DNA from: Phascolarctobacterium succinatutens CAG:287
GTDB lineage: Bacteria > Bacillota > Negativicutes > Acidaminococcales > Acidaminococcaceae
Assembly (NCBI RefSeq): GCF_000434895.1
Contig: NZ_FR892822.1
Location: 1-34,970, forward strand
Direction of reading: 5' to 3'
DNA length: 34,970 bases
Positions 1 through 7,866 of this stretch are shown here, piece by piece (position 1 is the first letter of the stretch; every line of letters starts with the position of its first letter). The notes under the pieces were generated by a model that was not told the origin of the DNA, ran no database searches, and saw only the letters and a list, made by a program, of their open reading frames with translations. The position numbers and the translations under genes were made by a program.

Positions 1-1
1 G

Positions 2-88
2 GGAATGCTAAACCGCACCTCGCGCGGACGTATGGCAACACGCGAAACCTATAGATATCTGGGAATGCCATTTCCCGAAAATCAGTAA
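2..88 (+). CDS. ruvB: RuvB C-terminal end (partial)
   Basis: The window opens inside a gene. The 28 codons before the TAA at 86-88 read as the end of the Holliday junction ATPase RuvB: a 'LNRTSRGRMAT' segment, corresponding to the family's 'lqRTpRGRvaT' winged-helix end, then 'YRYLGMPFPENQ'. RuvB hexamers drive branch migration together with RuvA, before RuvC resolves the junction. Only the extreme C-terminus is visible, so the call rests on this short motif and on the neighbourhood: ruvB is commonly followed by queA, tgt and yajC in Firmicutes, as happens here. The next gene starts 26 bases downstream with no terminator, so the two are probably co-transcribed. Confidence 0.85.
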   Translation, partial: GMLNRTSRGRMATRETYRYLGMPFPENQ

Positions 89-114
89 AGCAGCTTAGCT
101 GCTCAGGAGGAAAA

Positions 115-717
115 ATGAAATTATTATTACACGCCTGCTGCGGTCCCTGTGCCTGCTACCCTACGGAGCAGCTGACGGCGGCGGGTACAGATTTTGATAT
201 TTTGTTTTTTAATCCTAACATTCATCCGTACAAGGAGTTCAAGCACAGGCTGAGCACCCTGCGGGAGTTTTGTGAGAAGAAACGCTACAATCTTATTATC
301 GACAAAAGCTATCCTATCGAGGAATGCATCCGCGGTATGCTGGCAGAGCCTACCGTGCGCTGCGCCTTCTGCTACCGTATGCGCCTGCGCTACGCAGCGC
401 AGTTTGCCAAAGAAAACGGCTACGATGCCTTTTCTACTACACTGCTTGTCAGTCCGTACCAAAAGCACGAGCTGATTAAAAAAGAGGCAGAGGCGGCAGC
501 AGCGGAGTTCGGTATTCCGTTCTATTACGATGATTTCCGCGTCGGTTATCAGCGCGGTGTGGATATCAGCCTGGAGCTGGGGCTGTATCGCCAGCAGTAC
601 TGCGGCTGTGTCTTCAGCGAGCGTGACCGCTACGAAATCCGCAAAAAGCCCAAGGCGGAAGCAACGCAGGATAAGTTTGTGGTTGTAAGCAAAAATATTA
701 AAATGGTGAACAGATAA
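115..717 (+). CDS. queH: Epoxyqueuosine reductase QueH
   Basis: QueH (DUF208 family) reduces epoxyqueuosine to queuosine in tRNA, the last step of queuosine biosynthesis. It is the B12-independent alternative to QueG. The 200-residue protein has the family's cysteine pattern: a C8-C9-G-P-C12 motif at the N-terminus, C83-x2-C86 in 'RCAFCYRMR', and C163-G-C165 near the C-terminus. In the family these residues bind an Fe-S cluster and a second metal. The start is set by AGGAGG at 105-110, four bases before the ATG. Its neighbours queA and tgt carry out the preceding two steps, which strongly supports the function. It probably belongs to the ruvB transcript. A MITE-like repeat follows directly after the stop. 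Confidence 0.93.
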   Translation: MKLLLHACCGPCACYPTEQLTAAGTDFDILFFNPNIHPYKEFKHRLSTLREFCEKKRYNLIIDKSYPIEECIRGMLAEPTVRCAFCYRMRLRYAAQFAKENGYDAFSTTLLVSPYQKHELIKKEAEAAAAEFGIPFYYDDFRVGYQRGVDISLELGLYRQQYCGCVFSERDRYEIRKKPKAEATQDKFVVVSKNIKMVNR

Positions 718-725
718 TTAGAGTT

Positions 726-869
726 TATAGCAAGACGCAGAAAAGCCTCTCCTAGGGGAGAGGTGGCATCGCGAAGCGATGACGGAGAGTGGAAATGACT
801 AGACTGCAGACCCCTCTCAGTCACCCTATCGGGTGACAGCTCCCCCCTAGGGGAGCCTCTCTTGCTATA
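726..869. repeat. 144-bp MITE-like inverted repeat element
   Basis: The element is bounded by a perfect 9-bp terminal inverted repeat, tatagcaag at 726-734 and cttgctata at 861-869. Inside are several hairpins: cctctcc/ggagagg at 746-752 and 757-763, catcgc/gcgatg at 767-772 and 776-781, and gtcaccc/gggtgac at 820-826 and 831-837. The two ends also share the sequence CTAGGGGAG. It has no coding capacity. It sits between queH and the SpoIID-like gene, where it may act as an RNA structure or transcription attenuator. I recall similarly built G+C-rich elements scattered in genomes of gut Firmicutes, but could not search for copies here. A non-autonomous mobile element is the best guess. Confidence 0.7.
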
Positions 870-954
870 CGGACAATTCACATTGTCCCCTTAATGGGAG
901 CTTTTCAATGTTTACTGCTCTTCTTCTTAAACTTAGTAAATCGAGGAAAAGTAT

Positions 955-2244
955 ATGCTTAGAAAATTACTGATACTGGCTGTATTGTTATTTACTTTTA
1001 TATTTGCTTCTGCTGCGGCTGCCGCCGAGCAAATCCGCATAGGAATTGTGGTGGGGCAGGCAACGGCAGAGCTGAGCTGTGAGGATGAATTCACAGTGCG
1101 TGACAGCTATGGCAAAACGACTACGATGCCCAAGGGAAAATATTTCATCCATGCGCAGCAGGGAAAGCTTTTCTTTGATGATAACAATGTATTTGGTAAT
1201 GAAGCGTTTGTTGCTGCGGCGGCAGGCAAAAGCTCACCGCAAATCAATAAACGCAGTTATAAAGGGGATTTTCAACTGCAGGCCGAGCAGGGCGATAAGC
1301 TGCTGGTAGTCAACAGACTGCCGCTGGAGGATTATCTGGCGAGCGTACTGCCGGCTAAAACGATGTCCGTATGGCCTGATGAGGTTATCAAGGCGCAGGC
1401 GGTTGCTGCCCGCAGCTACGCTATGTATAAAATGCAGCAGAGCAAAAATGCTTATGCTTTACTGGCAACAGATAAGGAGCTGCCTTACGAGGGCACAGGC
1501 AAGCGCATTGAAAAGGATGCTGTGACGAAGCTGATTCAGGCGACGAAGGGGCAGTATCTTGCTGATGCTTACGGCAGTGCCATCGAAGCAGTCACTACCT
1601 CGAGCACTGGCGGCAGAACCGAAAGTGCTTTAAATCTTTGGGGAACTCCCGTCAGCTATCTGCAGTCGGTAGAGGATTACGACAGTGACAGCCCTGAATA
1701 TACCTGGGAACGCCGCGTGACACCGGCGCTTTTGGAAGGCTTGCTGGCGCAGCGTGGCTATGCTGCGGGCAAGCTGACGAGCATACGTCTGTCACCGCTC
1801 GATGATGCAGGTGTTGACAGAACGCCCACGGGACGGGTAAAATATATTATCCTCTCCGGTGAAGCTGCCACTGTAAAAATCAGCGGCGATGAGCTGGTGG
1901 AGCTGCTGGGATTAAACAGCGCTCTGTTTGAGCTGGAAACCGGTACGCCGGTACCGGAAACGCTCAAGGTTCCTATTGAAGATTATTATGGTATGGAAAT
2001 TGGCAGCAAGGATATAGGCATTAAGGTCAATGAGTCGAAAAAGCCCGTCTGGAAAAATTTAGTCCGTAGCTACCATTTATTGGGCGGAGGCAAGGAAGAA
2101 AAAATTATTTTCCGCGGCAAGGGAAAAGGCTCCGGCCTCGGTTTGAGTGCCTGGGGTGCGCGCGGTATGGCTAACGCCGATGCCAAGACAACCTATAAAA
2201 CGATTCTGGCACACTATTATCCTGGAGCTAAGCTTGTCCGTTAG
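955..2244 (+). CDS. SpoIID/LytB-domain exported protein, altered active site
   Basis: The 429-residue protein starts with a clear signal peptide (residues 1-24, 'LLFTFIFASAAAAAE'), so it acts outside the membrane. A SpoIID/LytB-type domain follows at about residues 110-425, with the landmarks 'NRLPLEDYLASVLPA', 'KAQAVAARSYA', 'SSTGGRTES' and 'YYPG' near the end. SpoIID enzymes are lytic transglycosylases that cut peptidoglycan; LytB-type homologues enhance amidases. Two conserved sites are altered: the catalytic Glu of the usual 'PAEM' is Lys135 ('PAKTM'), and the usual 'GHGvGmSQyGA' is 'GSGLGLSAWGA' (392-402). Enzymatic activity is therefore doubtful, and a binding or scaffold role is possible. 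The start follows a GAGG site at 943-946. It lies upstream of queA without a terminator. Confidence 0.82.
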   Translation: MLRKLLILAVLLFTFIFASAAAAAEQIRIGIVVGQATAELSCEDEFTVRDSYGKTTTMPKGKYFIHAQQGKLFFDDNNVFGNEAFVAAAAGKSSPQINKRSYKGDFQLQAEQGDKLLVVNRLPLEDYLASVLPAKTMSVWPDEVIKAQAVAARSYAMYKMQQSKNAYALLATDKELPYEGTGKRIEKDAVTKLIQATKGQYLADAYGSAIEAVTTSSTGGRTESALNLWGTPVSYLQSVEDYDSDSPEYTWERRVTPALLEGLLAQRGYAAGKLTSIRLSPLDDAGVDRTPTGRVKYIILSGEAATVKISGDELVELLGLNSALFELETGTPVPETLKVPIEDYYGMEIGSKDIGIKVNESKKPVWKNLVRSYHLLGGGKEEKIIFRGKGKGSGLGLSAWGARGMANADAKTTYKTILAHYYPGAKLVR

Positions 2245-2289
2245 CAGGAAGCTATGTCCTGTAATATATAAGAAAAGAGAGAAATTCAC

Positions 2290-3318
2290 ATGTTAGTAAC
2301 TGATTTTGATTATGAGCTGCCACAGGAGCTGATTGCTCAGCATCCTATGGAGCCACGTGACCATTCGCGTTTGTTGGTGGTTGACAAAAAGACTGGTGAA
2401 ATTGAGCACAAGCATTTTTATGACCTGGTAAATTATCTTAAGCCCGGTGACGTGCTGGTGTTTAATGATACCCGCGTTATTCCGGCGCGCCTGCACGGCA
2501 CGAAGGATACCGGCGCTCATGTCGAGGTATTTCTGCTGACCCGCAGAGATGCAACCGACTGGGAGGTTCTGGTGCGCCCCGGCAAAAAGCTGCAGGTTGG
2601 TGCCAAGATTAACTTCAGCGATGAATTGAGCTGCGAGGTTATCGAGCACACCGACTTTGGCGGACGCGTAGTTCGCTTCAAGTATGACGGTATCTTCGAA
2701 GAAATTCTTGATCGTCTGGGTGAAACTCCTCTGCCGCCGTATATCACGGCACCGCTGGAGGACAAGGAGCGTTATCAGACTGTTTATAACCGTGAGCGCG
2801 GCAGTGCTGCCGCTCCGACTGCAGGCCTGCACTTTACTAAGGAGCTGCTGCAGAAAATCAAGGAAATCGGCTGCGAAGAGGTTTTTGTAACGCTGCATGT
2901 AGGTCTTGGTACCTTCCGCCCCGTAAGCGAGGCGAAGATTGAGGACCATAAGATGCATAAGGAGTTCTACACAGTATCGCAGGAAGCAGCGGATGCAGTA
3001 AACAAGGCGAAGGCCGAAGGACGCCGTATCATTGCGGTTGGCACCACGGCAGTACGCACTCTGGAGGCTGCAGGTGCCGACGGTCAGCTGCACGCCGGCA
3101 GCAGCTGGACGAATATCTTCATTTACCCCGGTTACAAATTCCGTCTGGTGGATGACCTTGTAACCAATTTCCATCTGCCGCAGAGCACGCTGCTGATGCT
3201 GGTAAGCACTCTGTCTACCCGTGAGATTATGCTGCAGACCTACAAGAAGGCGGTTGAAGAAAAATATCGCTTCTTCTCCTTTGGCGATGCCATGTTTATT
3301 ACAGACCTCAATAAATAA
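2290..3318 (+). CDS. queA: S-adenosylmethionine:tRNA ribosyltransferase-isomerase
   Basis: QueA transfers and isomerises the ribosyl part of S-adenosylmethionine onto preQ1 in tRNA, giving epoxyqueuosine. The 342-residue length is typical. Recognisable family segments are the N-terminal 'DFDYELPQELIAQHP', 'RLLVVD', 'VLVFNDTRVIPARL' and 'GSAAAPTAGLHFT' in the centre, 'HVGLGTFRPV', and 'VTNFHLPQSTLLMLVS' near the C-terminus. The ATG at 2290 has a weak GAGAG upstream at about 2277-2281, so translation may depend partly on upstream reading. QueH lies upstream and Tgt downstream, so the late queuosine enzymes are encoded together. A hairpin separates it from tgt. Confidence 0.97.
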   Translation: MLVTDFDYELPQELIAQHPMEPRDHSRLLVVDKKTGEIEHKHFYDLVNYLKPGDVLVFNDTRVIPARLHGTKDTGAHVEVFLLTRRDATDWEVLVRPGKKLQVGAKINFSDELSCEVIEHTDFGGRVVRFKYDGIFEEILDRLGETPLPPYITAPLEDKERYQTVYNRERGSAAAPTAGLHFTKELLQKIKEIGCEEVFVTLHVGLGTFRPVSEAKIEDHKMHKEFYTVSQEAADAVNKAKAEGRRIIAVGTTAVRTLEAAGADGQLHAGSSWTNIFIYPGYKFRLVDDLVTNFHLPQSTLLMLVSTLSTREIMLQTYKKAVEEKYRFFSFGDAMFITDLNK

Positions 3319-3326
3319 GACTTTTT

Positions 3327-3349
3327 GCCTTCGCCGCAAAGCCGAAGGC
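3327..3349 (+). other. Hairpin between queA and tgt
   Basis: A 7-bp perfect stem, gccttcg (3327-3333) with cgaaggc (3343-3349), encloses a 9-base loop. It starts 8 bases after the queA stop. Five Ts come before it, but no T-run follows it directly, so it is not a standard terminator in the plus direction. A role in mRNA processing or stability between queA and tgt is possible. Confidence 0.4.
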
Positions 3350-3376
3350 GCTGATAAATATTTTTAGGAGTTGCAT

Positions 3377-4492
3377 ATGACTAAACACGCAGTAACCTAC
3401 GAATTAATTAAAGAATGTCCGCGCAGCGGTGCGCGTCTTGGCCGCTTGCATACGCCGCATGGTACGTTTGAAACTCCGATGTTTATGCCTGTAGGCACAC
3501 AGGCAACAGTAAAAACTCTGGCACCGGAAGAGCTGTACGATATGGGCAGCCAGGTTATTTTGTCGAATACCTATCATCTGTTTTTGCGTCCCGGTCACGA
3601 GCTGGTGCGCAAGGCAGGCGGTCTGCATAAGTTTATGAACTATAAACGCGGTATGCTTACCGACAGCGGCGGCTTCCAGGTATTCAGCCTGGGTGCTATG
3701 CGCAAAATTACCGAAGAGGGCGTAATGTTCCGTTCGCATATCGACGGCAGCAAGCAGTTCCTTTCTCCGGAGGTTTCTACTCAGGTGCAGGAGGCATTGG
3801 GCGCAGATATCGCAATGGCCTTTGATGAATGTATTCCGTATCCCGCCGATTTTGATTATGCCAAGCGTTCTACCGAGCGTACCACACGTTGGGCTAAGCG
3901 CTGTCTGGAAACGCATACGCGTGAGGACCAGTCTATGTTCGGTATCGTGCAGGGCGGTATGTATCCCGAGCTGCGCCGCATGAGCGTGCAGCAGCTGACG
4001 GAGCTTGATTTCGCCGGCTACGGTATCGGCGGTCTGTCCGTAGGCGAGCCGAAGCCGATGATGTATGATATTCTTTCGCAAACCACCGAGCTGATGCCGA
4101 AGGATAAGGCACGTTATCTGATGGGCGTAGGCACTGCTGACTGCATTGTAGAGGCTGTAAACCTGGGCGTTGATATGTTTGACTGTGTATTCCCGACACG
4201 TGTTGCCAGAAACGGCACCGCTATGACGCACACAGGCCGTCTGGTAGTACGCAACGCAACCTACGCAGAGGATTTCCGTCCGATTGAGGAAGGCTGCGAC
4301 TGCTATGCCTGCCGTAACTTCAGCCGTGCTTATATCCGCCATCTGTTCAAGGCAGAGGAGATTTTCGGCCTGAGATTGCTGTCCATTCACAATCTGCATT
4401 TCCTGCTGCATTTCGCCAAGGAAATCCGTGAGGCAATCGCTAATGACTGCTTCCCTGAGTTCCGCGAAAGATTCTTAGAAAATTATCGTTGA
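3377..4492 (+). CDS. tgt: Queuine/preQ1 tRNA-guanine transglycosylase
   Basis: Tgt exchanges guanine-34 in the anticodon of Asn, Asp, His and Tyr tRNAs for preQ1. The 371-residue protein carries 'LTDSGGFQVFSLG' with the catalytic Asp96, the 'FGIVQGG' and 'GGLSVGEP' substrate-pocket segments, the 'DMFDCVFPTR' motif (266-275) that holds the nucleophilic Asp, and the zinc site C307-x-C309-x2-C312 with H338. The start is ATG 3377, six bases after AGGAG at 3366-3370; a TTG two codons earlier directly abuts the ribosome site and is unlikely. It belongs to the queA-tgt-yajC-secDF block. The product feeds QueA and QueH, encoded just upstream. Confidence 0.97.
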   Translation: MTKHAVTYELIKECPRSGARLGRLHTPHGTFETPMFMPVGTQATVKTLAPEELYDMGSQVILSNTYHLFLRPGHELVRKAGGLHKFMNYKRGMLTDSGGFQVFSLGAMRKITEEGVMFRSHIDGSKQFLSPEVSTQVQEALGADIAMAFDECIPYPADFDYAKRSTERTTRWAKRCLETHTREDQSMFGIVQGGMYPELRRMSVQQLTELDFAGYGIGGLSVGEPKPMMYDILSQTTELMPKDKARYLMGVGTADCIVEAVNLGVDMFDCVFPTRVARNGTAMTHTGRLVVRNATYAEDFRPIEEGCDCYACRNFSRAYIRHLFKAEEIFGLRLLSIHNLHFLLHFAKEIREAIANDCFPEFRERFLENYR

Positions 4493-4510
4493 TAACAAGG
4501 ATTTTTCCGA

Positions 4511-4540
4511 TTTACAGAGAATATATAAAAGTGGTATAAA
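4511..4540 (+). promoter_or_regulatory. Candidate promoter for yajC-secDF
   Basis: A TTTACA box at 4511-4516 and a TATAAA box at 4535-4540 are separated by 18 bases, in the 141-base gap between tgt and yajC. A leader of about 85 bases would follow, containing a 9-bp hairpin (4581-4589 with 4598-4606) just before the yajC ribosome site. The fit to sigma-A consensus is reasonable, but the region is A+T-rich and chance matches are likely. Confidence 0.4.
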
Positions 4541-4633
4541 TAAACCAAACTATTGCATACTAAAAGGTTTGCAAGAGGAGCCTGCAAATATGTCCGAATT
4601 TGCGGGAAGTGATAAAATGTGGAGGTGTTCAAT

Positions 4634-4924
4634 ATGCAAGGTGGAGATACAATGGCTTTGCTCAATTCTCTCTGGCCCTTTGTTTTAATGGGCGGCATAT
4701 TCTATTTCATGCTGTGGAAACCCCAAAAAAGAGAGCAGCAGAAAAGACAGGATTTGTTAAACAGCCTGAAGGAAGGCGACGAAATCATTACCATTGGCGG
4801 TATCTATGGTAAGATTACTGCTATTTCCGAAAAACGCGTTAAGGTAGAGATTGCCGAGGGCGTAGTAATCGAAATGGCACGCAACGCTATCAGCGGCTTC
4901 CAAAACCCCGCTAAAAATGCCTGA
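4634..4924 (+). CDS. yajC: Preprotein translocase accessory subunit YajC
   Basis: YajC is a small membrane protein associated with SecD-SecF, which helps preprotein translocation. The 96-residue product has one transmembrane segment ('LWPFVLMGGIFYFML', about residues 11-26), then the family's basic 'WKPQKREQQKRQ' stretch and the 'LKEGDEIITIGGIYGKI' region. The chosen ATG at 4634 lies seven bases after GGAGGT (4621-4626). A later ATG at 4652 with a weaker GGAG and a GTG at 4619 are alternatives, so the N-terminus is uncertain by several residues. Its stop overlaps the next start by one base (TGATG). SecD and SecF lie downstream after one intervening gene. Confidence 0.93.
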   Translation: MQGGDTMALLNSLWPFVLMGGIFYFMLWKPQKREQQKRQDLLNSLKEGDEIITIGGIYGKITAISEKRVKVEIAEGVVIEMARNAISGFQNPAKNA

Positions 4925-5508
4925 TGGTGATTGCAGAAGAAAAAGTTGAGCTGCGCAAGTATTTTAAAAGGCTGCGGTCGCAACTGACCGCAGAGCAGGC
5001 TGCCTCCGGCAGTCTGCTGACTGCCCGTCAGATACTGGCCTGTGATGCATATCGCAAAGCGAACTGCATCATGGGCTATTTGGCTTTTGGCAATGAGCTG
5101 ACTGTAGACCTGGTGCTGCAGCAGGCGCTGGCCGATGGCAAGACTGTTGCCGTGCCGCTGGTGCAATCTGCTACGGAGATGGCTCCTGTTCAGATGGAGA
5201 ACATGCTGAACTTTGAACTTGACCGTTACGGCATCCGCAGCGTCCGCCAACCGGCGAAGCTGCTGCAGCCGCAGCAGCTTGACCTCGTACTGGTGCCCGG
5301 AGTGGCCTTCGGCCGCGACGGCAGCAGATTGGGGATGGGCGCGGGCTATTATGACCGTTTTCTGCCGCAGGCGGAAAACGCATTGCTCATGGGCATCGCT
5401 TACGATGCTTTTATTCAGCCGAATCTGCCACGGGATGAATTTGATGTGCTTGTACAGCTTTTAGCAAGTGAAAGCGGGATTACCACTCTCAGTCCGCTTA
5501 GCTTATAA
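4924..5508 (+). CDS. 5-formyltetrahydrofolate cyclo-ligase
   Basis: This enzyme (MTHFS family) uses ATP to convert 5-formyl-THF into 5,10-methenyl-THF, returning a storage folate to one-carbon metabolism. The 194-residue length fits. Family landmarks are the N-terminal 'ELRKYFKRLRSQLT', 'YLAFGNELTVD' and 'KTVAVPLV' in the middle, and the diagnostic 'LVPGVAFGRDGSRLGMGAGY' followed by 'YDRFL' near residues 119-145. The ATG shares its A with the yajC stop codon, which implies translational coupling. Its position between yajC and secD has no obvious functional logic; it seems to be a passenger in the export operon. Confidence 0.92.
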   Translation: MVIAEEKVELRKYFKRLRSQLTAEQAASGSLLTARQILACDAYRKANCIMGYLAFGNELTVDLVLQQALADGKTVAVPLVQSATEMAPVQMENMLNFELDRYGIRSVRQPAKLLQPQQLDLVLVPGVAFGRDGSRLGMGAGYYDRFLPQAENALLMGIAYDAFIQPNLPRDEFDVLVQLLASESGITTLSPLSL

Positions 5509-5552
5509 ATTAAATCCAGTTAATCCAAAAAAATCTTAAGGAGGAAGTTATT

Positions 5553-6791
5553 TTGCGTTGGAATGAATTCGGGAAATTTCTGATTGTCGCTTTGGCGATT
5601 ATCGGCGGTTTCTGCGTATACATCTCGCCTCTGGCTAATTCCATTAAACAGGGCTTGGATCTGCAAGGTGGTACTCATGTAGTTTTACAGGCTGTGGATA
5701 CGCCGGAACTTAAGGTTGACGACGACGCTGTCAACCGCAGTGTAAAGGTTATTGAGCGTCGTGTCAATGAGTTGGGCCTGACAGAGCCTGTTATTCAGCG
5801 CCAGGGCAAAGACCGTATTATTGTTGAGCTGCCGGGCGTAAAGGACCCTGAAAAAGCTATTTCTATGCTGGGCCGTACCGCTATGCTGCAGTTCAAGGAT
5901 GAAAGCGGCAAGGTTGTTCTTACAGGCAGTGACCTGAAGGACGCTAAGGCACAGGTTTCCCAAGGCAATCAGGCTGTAGTAGGCCTGGAATTTAATGATG
6001 AAGGCGGCAAAAAATTTGCTGACCTTACTGCCCGCAATGTAGGCAAAAAAATCGCTATCGAGCTTGACGGCCAGGTGCTGACCGCTCCTGTAGTACAGGA
6101 AGCTATCACCGGCGGCCATGCACAGATTTCCGGCTCCCGCAATGTTGAAGAAGCCGAGCATCTGGCAATCCTGCTGCGTAGCGGCAGTCTGCCGGTTAAA
6201 ATCGAAGTTATGGAAAACCGTACCGTTGGTCCTACCCTCGGTCAGGATTCCAAGGACAAGAGCGTTAAGGCCTTCAGCATCGGTATTATCGGCGTATTTG
6301 TATTTATGCTGCTGTTCTACCGTCTGGCAGGCGTAGTTGCGGACATTGCTCTGCTGCTGTACGTAATGCTGCTGCTGCTGGTAATGCGTTATCTGGGTGC
6401 AACACTGACACTGCCCGGTATCGCAGGTATTATCCTGTCTGTCGGCATGGCGGTTGACGCCAACGTACTGATTTTCGAACGCTTCAAGGAAGAAGTTAAG
6501 CGCGGCAAAACTCTGCGCAGTGCGATGGATTCCGGCTTTGGCCGTGCTATCGTAACCATCCTTGACTCCAACCTTACTACTATCATGGCTGCAGCCGTAC
6601 TGTTCTACCTGGGCACCGGTCCTATCAAGGGCTTTGCTGTTACCCTGGCACTTGGTACCTTGCTGAGTATGTTTACCGCAGTAACCGTTACCAAATTCCT
6701 GCTGCGCTTCTTGATTTACAGTAACATCACCAAGAGTCCCTTCCTTTTTGGTGCAAGAGCACCGAAAGCAAAAGAGGAGGTGGCTAAATAA
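5553..6791 (+). CDS. secD: Protein translocase subunit SecD
   Basis: SecD works with SecF in the membrane, using the proton gradient to pull preproteins out of the SecYEG channel. The protein has an N-terminal membrane segment (about 8-28), the D1 motif 'GLDLQGGTHVVLQ', an extracytoplasmic domain to about residue 225, and five further membrane segments. The RND-type motif 'SVGMAVDANVLIFERFKEE' includes the conserved membrane Asp. At 412 residues it is shorter than the E. coli protein, as usual for Firmicutes. The start is a TTG at 5553, placed seven bases after AAGGAGGAA (5538-5546); no in-frame ATG is nearby. Its stop overlaps the secF start (TAATG). Confidence 0.96.
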   Translation: MRWNEFGKFLIVALAIIGGFCVYISPLANSIKQGLDLQGGTHVVLQAVDTPELKVDDDAVNRSVKVIERRVNELGLTEPVIQRQGKDRIIVELPGVKDPEKAISMLGRTAMLQFKDESGKVVLTGSDLKDAKAQVSQGNQAVVGLEFNDEGGKKFADLTARNVGKKIAIELDGQVLTAPVVQEAITGGHAQISGSRNVEEAEHLAILLRSGSLPVKIEVMENRTVGPTLGQDSKDKSVKAFSIGIIGVFVFMLLFYRLAGVVADIALLLYVMLLLLVMRYLGATLTLPGIAGIILSVGMAVDANVLIFERFKEEVKRGKTLRSAMDSGFGRAIVTILDSNLTTIMAAAVLFYLGTGPIKGFAVTLALGTLLSMFTAVTVTKFLLRFLIYSNITKSPFLFGARAPKAKEEVAK

Positions 6792-7675
6792 TGAAGTTAT
6801 CTATCGTTAAGCGTTATAAAATTTTCTTCGCTATTACCATCACCTTCCTGATTATCGGTATCGGCTCCATGCTTTTCAAGGGCTTTAACCTGGGCATTGA
6901 TTTTACCGGCGGCAGTATCATGGATTTGGAATTCAAAAATCCTGTTACCGTTTCTCAGGTACGTGAGGTGCTTAAAGAAAAGAATCTGGGCAATGCTATT
7001 ATCCAGCTGGAAAGCAGCGACAGCAATGCCAAGAGCTCTAAGGGCGTGCTGATTCGTACCGGCGTTATTAGCGACGAGCAGCGTCAGCAGGTAATGACCG
7101 ACCTTAAGAGCAAGGTTGGTGACTTTGCTATCCAGCGTGTTGAAAACGTTGGTGCTACCGTCGGCAGCGAGCTGATTCAACAGGCTGTTATGGCGATTGT
7201 GCTTTCCTGGTTCCTGATGATTGCTTATATCACCATCCGTTTTGAATTCCGCTTTGCTCTGGCAGCGATTGTCGCTTTGATTATCGACGTAATGGTAACC
7301 CTGAGCTATTTCTCCCTCTTCCATATGGAACTGGATTCCTCCTTCGTTGCAGCTTTGCTGACGGTTGTAGGTTATTCTGTCAACGGTACCATCGTTATCT
7401 TCGACCGTATCCGTGAAAACCTGAAAATCCATCGCCGCAGCGAAAGCATGACGGAAATGGTAGACAACAGTATCTGGCAGACCATGGGACGCAGTATCTA
7501 TACTGTAGGTACCTCTCTGTTTGCTGTTGTAGCTATCTTCATCTGGGGCGGTGAAACTATCCGCAATTTCTCCTTTGCTATGCTGGTAGGCTTCTCCAGT
7601 GGTGCTTATACCTCAACCTTCCTCGCAGGTCCGTTATGGATGATGCTGCGTAAGCTGAAACCCGGCAGAGATTAA
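6791..7675 (+). CDS. secF: Protein translocase subunit SecF
   Basis: SecF pairs with SecD in the translocase motor. The 294-residue protein has an N-terminal membrane segment (about 12-31), the conserved 'NLGIDFTGGSIMDLEF' motif, a small outside domain to about residue 125, and five more membrane segments. These include 'LLTVVGYSVNGTIVIFDRIR', the SecF counterpart of the SecD proton-relay region. The ATG shares its A with the secD stop, and GAGGAGG lies at 6774-6780. A strong terminator follows the gene, so secF ends the yajC-secD-secF transcript. Confidence 0.97.
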   Translation: MKLSIVKRYKIFFAITITFLIIGIGSMLFKGFNLGIDFTGGSIMDLEFKNPVTVSQVREVLKEKNLGNAIIQLESSDSNAKSSKGVLIRTGVISDEQRQQVMTDLKSKVGDFAIQRVENVGATVGSELIQQAVMAIVLSWFLMIAYITIRFEFRFALAAIVALIIDVMVTLSYFSLFHMELDSSFVAALLTVVGYSVNGTIVIFDRIRENLKIHRRSESMTEMVDNSIWQTMGRSIYTVGTSLFAVVAIFIWGGETIRNFSFAMLVGFSSGAYTSTFLAGPLWMMLRKLKPGRD

Positions 7676-7686
7676 AATTAAAACTT

Positions 7687-7732
7687 ATAGCCTGTGTGCA
7701 TTCGGGAAAATGAATGCCGCAGGCTATTTTTT
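7687..7732 (+). terminator. Rho-independent terminator after secF
   Basis: The outer stem atagcctg (7687-7694) pairs with caggctat (7720-7727). After a 3-base by 2-base internal loop, an inner stem gcattc (7698-7703) pairs with gaatgc (7712-7717). A run of Ts to 7732 follows at once. This is a classic intrinsic terminator 12 bases after the secF stop. Confidence 0.92.
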
Positions 7733-7733
7733 C

Positions 7734-7762
7734 TTGTTTTTACTACTGAAAAAGGCTACAAT
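7734..7762 (+). promoter_or_regulatory. Candidate promoter for the DUF218 gene
   Basis: TTGTTT at 7734-7739 and TACAAT at 7757-7762 are separated by exactly 17 bases, directly downstream of the secF terminator. A leader of roughly 95 bases would precede the ATG at 7867. No riboswitch-like structure is obvious in that leader. Confidence 0.55.
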
Positions 7763-7866
7763 AGAAGGCGTAATGATAAGTTGTTAACCAGCATGGCTGT
7801 CGCTTTTTAGCATATAGCAAGCACAGCACTTTACATAATCTTTAGCCATAAGCAGGGAGAAGTACA

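Noticed and set aside
3327..3349. Intrinsic terminator between queA and tgt
   Set aside because: The stem is real, but the T-run precedes it rather than follows it, so it is listed only as a hairpin.
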